A stretch of DNA of 64,000 bases, from assembly GCA_029582265.1 (NCBI GenBank), contig CM055834.1, forward strand, positions 2,604,001 to 2,668,000, in the 5' to 3' direction. A program made the translations under genes and the position numbers. Below, one piece after another: positions 55,422 through 64,000 of this stretch. Each line of letters starts with the position of its first letter. The stretch's first letter is position 1. The notes under the pieces are model-generated. The model was not told the origin of the DNA. It saw nothing but the letters and a program-made list of their open reading frames with translations, and ran no database searches. Source of the DNA: Zoroaster sp. YZ-2022. Taxonomy: Eukaryota; Echinodermata; Asteroidea; Forcipulatida; Zoroasteridae.

Positions 55422-56815
55422 GAAGTAAAAGTGAAAGATATGGGTGATACTGCAGAGGGACCCATTGAGAAGCAGAGCTTGTAAACATGGGCCCCATAGC
55501 ATACATGTGCATTGAGTATTACAAGTATAGACACAATAGGAAGTAAAAGTGAAAGATATGGGTGATACTGCAGAGGGACCCATTGAGAAGCAGAGCTTGT
55601 AAACATGGGCCCCATAGCATACATGTGTATTGAGTATTACAAGTATAGACACAATAGGAAGTAAAAGTGAAAGATATGGGTGATACTGTAGAGGGACCCA
55701 TTGAGAAGCAAAGCTTGTAAACATGGGCCCCATAGCATACATGTGCATTGAGTATTACAAGTATAGACACAATAGGAAGTAAAAGTGAAAGATATGGGTG
55801 ATACTGCAGAGAGACCCATTGAGAAGCAAAGCTTGTAAACATGGGCCCCATAGCATACATGTGCATTGAGTATTACAAGTATAGACACAATAGGAAGTAA
55901 AAGTGAAAGATATGGGTGATACTGCAGAGGGACCCATTGAGAAGCAAAGCTTGTAAACATGGGCCCCATAGCATACATGTGCATTGAGTATTACAAGTAT
56001 AGACACAATAGGAAGTAAAAGTGAAAGATATGGGTGATACTGCAGAGGGACCCATTGAGAAGCAAAGCTTGTAAACATGGGCCCCATAACATACATGTGC
56101 ATTGAGTATTACAAGTATAGACACAATAGGAAGTAAAAGTGAAAGATATGGGTGATACTGCAGAGGGACCCATTGAGAAGCAGAGCTTGTAAACATGGGC
56201 CCCATAGCATACATGTGCATTGAGTATTACAAGTATAGACACAATAGGAAGTAAAAGTGAAAGATATGGGTGATACTGCAGAGAGACCCATTGAGAAGCA
56301 AAGCTTGTAAACATGGGCCCCATAGCATACATGTGCATTGAGTATTACAAGTATAGACACAATAGGAAGTAAAAGTGAAAGATATGGGTGATACTGCAGA
56401 GGGACCCATTGAGAAGCAAAGCTTGTAAACATGGGCCCCATAACATACATGTGCATTGAGTATTACAAGTATAGACACAATAGGAAGTAAAAGTGAAAGA
56501 TATGGGTGATACTGCAGAGGGACCCATTGAGAAGCAGAGCTTGTAAACATGGGCCCCATAGCATACATGTGCATTGAGTATTACAAGTATAGACACAATA
56601 GGAAGTAAAAGTGAAAGATATGGGTGATACTGCAGAGGGACCCATTGAGAAGCAAAGCTTGTAAACATGGGCCCCATAGCATACATGTGCATTGAGTATT
56701 ACAAGTATAGACACAATAGGAAGTAAAAGTGAAAGATATGGGTGATACTGCAGAGAGACCCATTGAGAAGCAGAGCTTGTAAACATGGGCCACATAGCGT
56801 ACATGTGCATTGAGC
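55422..56815. repeat. 118-bp tandem array, about 12 copies
   Basis: Unit begins acaataggaagtaaaagtg and ends attacaagtatagac; copies are about 97% alike. Diagnostic variants (gagggaccc or gagagaccc; cagagc or caaagc; catagcat or cataacat) recur in blocks. 118 is one more than a multiple of three, so each minus-strand frame is carried through all three phases of the unit, producing a ladder of 115-codon ORFs that are not genes. Confidence 0.97.
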
Positions 56816-56934
56816 CGGAAATAAAAAGATATAAAAAATAATGTCCATTGTGCCATGGGCCCACTGCATAATGAGGTTCCATGGATATACCAACATGTAA
56901 TAGGGCTCAATGTACATGCTGCATACATATGAAG

Positions 56935-56936
<2 letters not shown>

Positions 56937-56976
<40 letters not shown>
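56937..56976. repeat. (TA)n microsatellite
   Basis: About 20 TA units between the LINE coding end and the 118-bp array. Confidence 0.9.
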
Positions 56977-56979
<3 letters not shown>

Positions 56980-57324
56980 AAAGAAATAGTTACTTAAACA
57001 TACACAAGTAATACACCAGCAGTGGACAGTGGCTATACAGAACAGACAGACTTAAACAGGTCAGCGTGGAATGTTAAATAAATGCAAAACATGGTTTCGA
57101 CGATAAGAATTCAACAAGATAGATTTAAACACACGTTTAAAAATGTGGATATTTTGTTATGCTTTAAGTTCATCAGTATATGTGTTCCAAAGCCTGGGGC
57201 CCTCATATTTGATAGTTTTGCGAGCAAATGAAGTTCGAATAGATGTTCGAATAGATGGGATATGAAAATTGGAAGCTTGACGAGTGCAATGAGAATAAAT
57301 TTCTATTAAAACTATTAAGAGACA

Positions 57325-57960
57325 GCTCTGAACACAGGTGGTTTCCGTGTACCCCATCCCCACAAGAGAAATGTTTAAATAAAAGGGACAATAGGAGAAT
57401 AATGTTACCCCACAAGTTGCATGTGTGTGGAGGGGGTGGGGTGTGCGATTTTGTGTAGACATTCAAACCGAGGACTTATAACAAAAGGGACAATACGTCT
57501 CCGGTTGCTGTCACAATGGAGAACAATGAGAGGTCCTCAGTTTACACCATAAACAAAGCCGTGTGTGTGAGTTTGTGTAGGCATTGTAGGCATTCAAACC
57601 AGGACCTACAACAAAAGGCACAATACGTCCCTGGGGACAATGGTACCCCACAAGTCGGTCTTTATTTCCGTGTACCCCACAAGAGAAATTCTAAAGAAAA
57701 AGGATAGGAGGACAATGGTGGTACCCCCACAAACCCGATCCGTAAGGTTGGGTGGGTCAGTGGGTGTGCGGGTACTACATACCGTCCTACGACTTATAAT
57801 AAAGGGAACAATAAGTCCTCGGTCGCCGATCCTTTGATTTCAGATGTCCCCAGAAGGACGTCGTGTACGTATTACTACAAAACCAATGGAGATTGATTCC
57901 CAAACACAATGGGAACAATAGAAGGGAACAATAAAGGTCATCGGTCATCTTGGAAAACAT
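57325..57960. repeat. GT-linked repeat cluster (subfamily D and relatives)
   Basis: Contains tttccgtgtacccca, gttaccccacaagttgcatg, a TG/GGTGGG-rich linker, accgaggacttataacaaaagg, a block near-identical to 21,140-21,250 (ggtaccccacaagtcggtct and following), and gaacaataggtcctcggtc-type blocks. The last blocks are repeated at 58,020-58,110. Confidence 0.75.
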
Positions 57961-58117
57961 GAATGCGTGTGTCATCGTAATAATTCGAGTTAGTCTTCAT
58001 GTATTGTCATGTAAACTGACAATAGGTCCTCGGTCACCGGTCCTCGACGTCGTGTACAAAACCAGAGGAGATTGCTTCCCAAACACAATGGGAACAATAG
58101 AAGGAACAATTAAAGAT

Positions 58118-58302
58118 AAGTAAGAGTAATTGCGGTGACACCATGTGAAATGCTCAATTGAGTAGTATTTAATTCTGAAAAGAACTGGAGGTACAACTGG
58201 ACGTTTCGATCAGTATGCTCTGATCGTCCTCAGGAGCATTTCACATGGTGTCACCGCAATTACTCTTACTTATCCTCCTCACCATGCAAAGCTACAAGTT
58301 CT
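58118..58302 (-). mobile_element. Short Penelope-derived insertion with 38-bp inverted repeats and 13-bp target duplication
   Basis: Flanked by the direct repeat aacaattaaagat (58,105-58,117 and 58,303-58,315). A perfect 38-bp inverted repeat pairs 58,118-58,155 with 58,234-58,271. The right part (cacatggtgtcaccgcaa, caccatgcaaagct) is homologous to the extreme 3' end of the Penelope at 43,156. A hammerhead-like core lies between the arms. It resembles a severely 5'-truncated Penelope copy with an inverted segment. Confidence 0.8.
58200..58233 (-). ncRNA. Hammerhead-like core (incomplete helix I)
   Basis: Minus strand: CTGAGGA box, one extra C, helix II gatcag/ctgatc with loop agcata, GAAA, ACGTC. 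The layout is the same as at 47,034-47,079, but the base-paired helix I expected around the box is not formed with the sequence directly after ACGTC. Probably not self-cleaving as it stands. Confidence 0.5.
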
Positions 58303-58558
58303 AACAATTAAAGATCCTCAGTCGTCTTGGAAAGTACGAATCGTGTCATTGTGATAATTCGAGTTAGTCTGCATGTATTGTCATGTAATTTGACAGGTAG
58401 CTTGCTAGTGGAACCTCAAAAAAGTCTATTGAATTTTGGGGCTACAGATCAAAGGTAAATGTCAATATGGCAAAAAGAAATTGTGTCATCGCGATAATTC
58501 CATTTAGTTTTCATGTATTATTATGAAACTTAACAGGTAGCTTATCGCTCCACTTTAC

Positions 58559-58597
58559 TTTTCTTTCTTTCTTTCTTTTTCTTTCTTTCTTTTTTTG
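58559..58597. repeat. (CTTT)n simple repeat
   Basis: tttctttctttctttctttt tract, interrupted. Confidence 0.85.
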
Positions 58598-59123
58598 TAT
58601 TAATAGGTGGACTCTGTTGAAAAACTCAAAAAGGTCATTGGCACTTTGTGTTATCGACAATTTGTTTTGTTAATTTTCTCAATCTCAACGGTCTCTCAAT
58701 CTTGTGCCTCTTCAATCATGTTATTCTTCTTTTTATTCGTCATGTTTATAAAACATCAACGTCATCATTAATGACATTTTCATTAAAAAAAATATTGTAT
58801 TCAATTTGAAAAAATGCAGAATGATTTATTTTTATTCAGGACATTAAACATAAAAAAATTCACGGAAAATTTAATGAACGTAATAACTTTTTTGTACATG
58901 ATTCTTGTGAATTTGCAAGTAACATGCTTCACTTTTCAACATGGTCTCAAACATTATTAGTCTAGAACAGAATTTCCAAATTTAAAAATTAAAAATGTTC
59001 TAGACCAAACAGGGCAGAAATTTTTAAAAACATTTCTCTAAAATAGGTTTTTCCCATTCAATTTCGGCAAATAAGCAGCCAATTTCACTTTCATACATTC
59101 ATATTAAAGCGATTTTGCCTTAA

Positions 59124-59628
59124 AGAAGGGCTCTAAGGTCAAATTTAGTTTTGTGATTTTCCAATAACTAAAGTCCTTATTAAAGTGTGAAAAAAAAATT
59201 AATTAGTCTCTAACCTCACGTTAAAGTGATGTAAAATGTAATTTTATTTGATAACCTTCCTATGTGAAATTTGTTAACACCCAAAGACAACAGTGACGTC
59301 ACATTTCAAATAAATGGATCTCTACATTTTTGTACGGTGAATTTGCAGTTCATTCCTGAATCTCCACAATATTTGATCAAATCGGCGTTGAAATTGACTT
59401 TTTGACAAATAAAAAATACCTGTATGGAATGTTACCGACTCATTTACCGTAAGAAAATAGTGACGTCATGTTTCAAATATCGCTCTGAAAGGGTATCAAA
59501 TAAAATGATATGTTACACCACTTTAAAGTGAAGTTAGAGACTTGTAATTTTTTTCACACTGTAATAAGGACTCTATCTTTTTGAAAATGAGTGCATCACA
59601 AAACTGAATTTGACCTTAGAGTGCCTCT
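59124..59628. mobile_element. TTAA-specific MITE (505 bp) with empty-site proof
   Basis: Flanked by TTAA (59,120-59,123 and 59,629-59,632). Inverted ends of about 105 bp: AGAAGGGCTCTAAGGTCAAA on the left and AGAGGCACTCTAAGGTCAAA (reverse complement) on the right. Copy C at about 62,690 reads gattttgccttaagcagatg straight through, showing the site before insertion. TTAA targets are typical of piggyBac-type transposases. Confidence 0.9.
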
Positions 59629-59915
59629 TTAAGCAGATGCTACTGTGTTTGGAATTAAGAATTCAAGCATTCAATTTCTTTTTCAGGCATGCGAATTCAT
59701 TTAGCATTATATTCAATTTAGCATATACGTCATTCTTTTTAGTAATGCACATCCAATTTAGCAGAGTTGGTTCGACTGGAGATTGTCACTAAAATGTTAT
59801 TTTCATTTTTGTATAACGGGCAATCAATTTCGCAAAATTAGAATTCAAATAAATAGGAGCAAAAATGCAAACAAATAGATTATAAATTGTGCAAGACAAC
59901 CTAATACGTTTCATA

Positions 59916-60228
59916 CACTCTAAAAAACGAAGTGCTGAATATAGCACCTTGAGTGCAGTCACTATACAAGCTCCTAAAAAGTGCTAAAATTAGCACTAGA
60001 GGTGCTATATTCAGCACTTCGTTTTTAGAGTGCATATACAAAGTACACTCGAAGTGCTGAATATAGCACCTTGAGTGCAGTCACTATACAAGCTCCTACA
60101 AGGTGCTAAAATTAGCACTTGAGGTGCTAAATTCAGCACTTCGTTTTTAGAGTGCATATACAAAGTACACTCGAAGTGCTGAATATAGCACTAGAGGTGC
60201 TATATTCAGCACTTCGTTTTTTAGAGTG
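59916..60228. mobile_element. Foldback MITE of CACTCTAAAAAACGAAGTGCT type
   Basis: Starts cactctaaaaaacgaagtgc and ends in the inverse (gcacttcgttttttagagtg). Inside are repeated gtgctgaatatagcac hairpins, and a unit of about 122 bp is present twice. The copy at 63,408-63,598 has one unit fewer. Confidence 0.85.
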
Positions 60229-60639
60229 TATCTTTACTTTAATTCAAACTTAATTTTGTTTTCTTTAATCATGTGCGTTTCTCATACACTGTATATAGGG
60301 CCTATCAGTATTTTTTTATCATACTTTGTTTTGTATATTCTCTGATTAGAATGTATATTGGTTTTATGACCTGGGCCTAATTCTGTAATGTGTTTTTGAA
60401 ACTTTTATGTTATATTATGTGAAAGGGAATTAGATACAACAGTGGTAATTACTGGCTTTTAGATTGGTACAAGTATAAATTATTCATTGAAAATGTTGTC
60501 TGAAGTGTTTTAGTCTTACCAAAAAAAAATTATTATCTTTATTTTAAAAAAATCTGTTGACATGCAACAATATTTTTTTAGACTAGTGGATTTAAATAAT
60601 TGCATGTTTCCTATACATATGCTGTTACTTCCCTTAAAG

Positions 60640-61800
60640 CTTTATATAAAATGTGTTCTGTTATACATTCTATCAGTTAAATTACATGTATGTTGTATAT
60701 GCACATGTATACATATCAACTGACAAGAATGTGTCACTGTAGGGATCACGAGACATAGGTAAATAGTCTCTGAGTATAGGCATGAGGGATTCTATCAATG
60801 TTGGAGTTTACAAAGGTGTATAATGGTGATGTACATTTGTAAAACAAAATCACCCAAGCTTAATGAAGGTCTGTAAACATGTATTTTAGAGGAATATACA
60901 TCAGTATAAAAGTTATCTTTACTCTGCTTTGTTTAATCCGTTAAGAATATAAATTTATTTTCATACATTGCCAAAAACCTATTTTGCCTGGGACTCAGGT
61001 GCAACATTTGTTACTGAAGAAATTAATTGCATTGCAAATTAACCAAAAATAACCAAAAATAAATTAACCACTTGGTTTATTAATGAATATTAATATGTTC
61101 AAGGATAACAACATCATCATAAATTTCCACGACCCCATTTTCCCATCCATTAGCGTGGATCGGTTTAAACTATTTAAACAAATCTAAATAAACTACCAAC
61201 TGGCAATTGCTTTGCACCAAATATGATGTCTAAAAGCGAGGTGAGGCTGCGCGACCGGGGTGCGCCCCCATATTGGCAAATACCAGGATCCGACACTGCC
61301 TTCATGTCGCCCTCCCCTCCCCCCCCCCCACTTCTAAGTAGCGACCGACGCTCATGGTAATGTGATTCCTTTGAAATTATCAGATATTCCCCCGAAACTG
61401 GAACAAATTGACAGCTCAGGGTTGTGAAAACATCAGAAAGATGGCCCATTTCAACTACTCAAATTATGCCCAAAGAAATCCCAATTGAATCGTACACAGT
61501 CAGTCTCTAAGAAAGGCTAAGAGGAAGCTATTTCCATATAGCATAATTAAAATGTACATATGCAAAACTGGGAAGTTTCGTAAAAGTGGATAATTATTTC
61601 TATTAGCAATCTACAACTTTCATGACCAATGGATGAACATTAAGGGGAAAATTAATTATGGGGAAAAGTATTTCCATTGATCGATTGCCGACTTTTGTGC
61701 ATTGTGGTTTTTGGGACCTTTTTTGATTTTGGGACATTATAAAGCGCGCCAGGTTAGGGTGCGCCAAGTTAGGGCGTCGTTACAATGGAGTGTAATGACC
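60640..61800. other. No recognised feature
   Basis: AT-rich. A C-run with a purine-poor flank near 61,310-61,330 and short open frames only. Confidence 0.5.
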
Positions 61801-61807
61801 GTAAACA

Positions 61808-62031
61808 ACATGTTCAAAAGTATTTTGACAAAATCATAAGTCCACTTTTTCTAATTTTTATGAAATAAATTTTCAATTTAATGAAAAATTTTAAAATTTC
61901 ATAATTTTTATGAAAGAAATTATCATTTTATTGCAATTTTTCGAAATTTGACTTTGTTTACCAATTTTTGTTTCATAAAAAATAGGAAAAGTGGACTTAT
62001 GATTAAGTCAAAATACTTTTGAACATGTTAA
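61808..62031. mobile_element. Foldback/MITE, about 224 bp
   Basis: aacatgttcaaaagtatttt, aatcataagtccactttttc and aatttttatgaaa on the left are repeated inverted on the right (tttcataaaaaatagg, gaaaagtggacttatgatt, aaaatacttttgaacatgtt). No coding capacity. Confidence 0.75.
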
Positions 62032-62654
62032 ACGTGCATCACCATTATATCCAATGTCAATCATAAATACAACTTTTAAAGATGTACATGCACACAAATG
62101 TTATTAATATTGACCGAAGCCTAATATGTTTTTCAGTGAATAAAGTTTTTCCATTGAAACATACTGTTGTGCTGTTATTATTAAATTTGATAGCAAATGC
62201 GGAGTACCATGAGCATTGACACGCAGCAAAATGAAGACATTTTTCTTCCTTTTCTGCAAACATAAAGAAATATACACATTTTCCAAAGTGCTATATTATC
62301 TGACAAGCAGATACTGGTGAGAAGCTGAGGAAACTGTAACCTTAGTAACGAAAATTATTTCTGCATCAGAAATTCGAACGCCAATGCATTAGCTTCCTTT
62401 GGTGCGCTCAATAAGCTTAAGAGAAGATTTGTAGAAAAATGGTACTTATTGGTATGAGTGTGCATTTTATACAGTAATGTATCCTAACTGATTTGTCGCA
62501 TATGATTTGCATACATAGGCTAACATCAATGGGTCATTTTGTGAATTGCCTGAATAGGCTGTGTAGATCAGTTAATAAGTTCACGTTTGGTTTGTACTAT
62601 AAACATGTTTTTAGAGAAAACTGTTATTTGGGCTAATATCATCTAATAGGTCAT

Positions 62655-63084
62655 AAAAGTGATAATGTCATACATTCATATTAAAGCGATTTTGCCTTAA
62701 GCAGATGCTACTGTATTTCGAATTAAGAATTCAAGCATTCAATTTCTTTTTCAGGCATGCGAATTCATTTAGCATTATATTCAATTTAGCATATACACTC
62801 ACTGGCCAAAAGTATTGCAACATGAATTTGTACGAGACATTGCCTAGACGGATGGCCGCAATTATCAGGTCACGTGGTTACCCGACAAAGTATTCAAGGA
62901 CTTTGTTTTCCGAGCAAGAACAGTAAAAAATAACATTGACTTCAAAACACAGCCACTTTCAAGAAGTCTTAAGTAGTGTAAATAAAATAAAATAAATAAT
63001 TATTGTAACACAGTTCTCCAAACTTAACTTTGGTGTGAATTTCAATGTTACAATACTTATGGCCAGTGAGTGTACATCATTCTA
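62655..63084. repeat. Dispersed repeat copy C (truncated, split by a MITE)
   Basis: Contains cattcatattaaagcgatt, gaattcaagcattcaatttc and gcatgcgaattcatttagc, then the MITE at 62,796-63,072. After a few more bases of the repeat, copy D begins. Confidence 0.8.
62796..63072. mobile_element. TA-target MITE (277 bp)
   Basis: Inverted ends CACTCACTGGCCAAAAGTAT and, from the right, CACTCACTGGCCATAAGTAT. Flanked by TA on both sides. The interrupted site tagcata-TA-c.tcattct is seen whole in copies B and D. Tc1/mariner-type target. Confidence 0.9.
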
Positions 63085-64000
63085 GCCACTTTCATACATT
63101 CATATTAAAGCGATTTTGCCTTTAGCAGTTCCTACTGTGTTTCGAATTAAGAATTCAAGCATTCAATTTCTTTTTCAGGCATGCGAATTCATTTAGCATT
63201 ATATTCAATTTAGCATATACGTCATTCTTTTTAGTAATGCACATCCAATTTAGCAGAGTTGGTTCGACTGGAGATTGTCACTAAAATGTTATTTTCATTT
63301 TTGTATAACGGGCAATCAATTTCGCAAAATTAGAATTCAAATAAATAGGAGAAAAAATGCAAACAAATAGATTATAAATTGTGCAAGACAACCTAATACG
63401 TTTCATACACTCTAAAAAACGAAGTGCTGAATATAGCACCTTGAGTGCAGTCACTATACAAGCTCCTAAAAAGTGCTAAAATTAGCACTTGAGGTGCTAA
63501 ATTCAGCACTTCGTTTTTAGAGTGCATATACAAAGTACACTCGAAGTGCTGAATATAGCACTTGAGGTGCTATATTCAGCACTTCGTTTTTTAGAGTGTA
63601 TCTTTACTTTAATTCAAACTTAATTTTGTTTTCTTTAATCATGTGCGTTTCTCATACACTGTATATAGGGCCTATCAGTATTTTGTTATCATACTTTGTT
63701 TTGTATATTCTCTGATTAGAATGTATATTGGTTTTATGACCTGGGCCTAATTCTGTAATGTGTTTTTGAAACTGTTATGTTATATTATGTGAAAGGGAAT
63801 TAGATACAACAGTGGTAATTACTGGCTTTTAGATTGGTACAAGTATAAATTATTCATTGAAAATGTTGTCTGAAGTATTTTAGTCTTTAAAAAAATTAAT
63901 TATTATCTTTATTTAAAAAAAGATATGTTGACATGCAACAATATTTTTTAGACTAGTGGATTTAAATAATTGCATGTTTCCTATACATATGCTGTTACTT
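63085..64000. repeat. Dispersed repeat copy D (runs off the window)
   Basis: Near-identical to copy B from cattcatattaaagcgatt onward, without the TTAA MITE, and with the shorter CACTCT foldback at 63,408-63,598. Confidence 0.85.

Larger units (their letters stand above)
55317..57300 (-). mobile_element. LINE 3' end whose 3' region is a 118-bp tandem array
   Basis: Minus strand: RQASNFHIPSIRTSIRTSFA then YEGPRLWNTYTDELKA (57,160-57,300) is a LINE ORF2 C-terminus. On the same strand follow a TA tract (56,937-56,976), a unique 100-bp piece, about 12 copies of a 118-bp unit, and then gaaaaataaatgaatcttga with a TTGAACC repeat at 55,317-55,345, a LINE-type tail. The coding part is interrupted on its 5' side near 57,305 by GT-linked repeat sequence. 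Confidence 0.75.
59050..60640. repeat. Dispersed repeat copy B (interrupted by two MITEs)
   Basis: Starts near cttcatacattcatattaaagc, runs through gaattcaagcattcaatttc and tggttcgactggagattgtc, and on to gactagtggatttaaataattg. It is nearly identical to copy D (63,085-64,000 and beyond). It contains the TTAA element at 59,124-59,628 and the foldback at 59,916-60,228. Confidence 0.85.

Noticed and set aside
55422..56815. CRISPR-like repeat array
   Set aside because: The unit is one continuous 118-bp tandem repeat with no unique spacers, in a eukaryotic genome.
55413..56928. Ladder of overlapping 115-codon minus-strand ORFs
   Set aside because: The period equals the 118-bp tandem unit and the frame rotates each unit; no start context or domain.

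Overview
This is animal nuclear DNA, AT-rich, with large spliced introns and a high load of old transposable elements. Nothing looks bacterial: there are no operons, and most long ORFs are repeat shadows. The mix of a GABA-B-like family C receptor with many phase-0 introns, Penelope-like elements with GIY-YIG domains, CR1/L2-type LINEs, a chromodomain Ty3/gypsy element, Tc1 and DD41D mariners, tRNA-derived SINEs and a stand-alone P2X7-C-tail gene suggests a marine invertebrate. An invertebrate deuterostome such as an echinoderm or hemichordate is my best guess, but I cannot fix the species and a lophotrochozoan is not excluded.

The main host gene is on the minus strand, from about 24.9 kb down to 3.9 kb. 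Thirteen exons with canonical splice sites join in frame into about 575 codons of a metabotropic GABA-B-type receptor. They cover most of the Venus-flytrap domain and TM1-TM5. The signal peptide and first part of lobe 1 lie to the right or outside the window, and TM6, TM7 and the tail lie beyond the left edge. Its introns hold LINE fragments (12.9-13.3 kb and 14.1-15.1 kb), two tRNA-type SINEs, a 49-unit CAG tract, a 200-bp TA tract, and a cluster of GT-linked hairpin repeats (5.3-7.1 kb) whose stems change in a compensated way between subfamilies.

From 25.3 to 31.4 kb there is a transposon graveyard: a minus-strand LINE end containing a foldback element, a frameshifted Tc1 transposase, and a decayed plus-strand LINE whose 3' region carries a 24-bp palindromic minisatellite. 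From 31,423 to 43,123 there is a Ty3/gypsy chromovirus with 348-bp LTRs, a polypurine tract, a canonical TTTAAAC frameshift heptamer between gag and pol, a C-terminal chromodomain and many inactivating breaks. About 5.5 kb of foreign DNA sits between pol and the 3' LTR. It holds a three-exon P2RX7_C (P2X7 ballast-domain) gene on the plus strand, a convergent THAP-domain exon on the minus strand, and a DD41D mariner inside the second intron.

From 43.1 to 51.6 kb lie two Penelope-like complexes. The first is a head-to-head inverted GIY-YIG element flanked by a 13-bp target duplication and carrying hammerhead-ribozyme cores at its 3' ends. The second is a degraded element with inverted ends in which no GIY-YIG domain is visible. 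The 51.6-55.3 kb stretch is largely featureless. From 55.3 to 57.3 kb a minus-strand LINE end has a 3' region made of about 12 copies of a 118-bp unit. From 57.3 kb to the end are GT-linked repeats, a 185-bp Penelope-derived insertion with 13-bp target duplications, and copies of a roughly 1-kb dispersed repeat. Two of those copies have MITEs inside them, and sister copies without the TTAA-type MITE show its empty target site.
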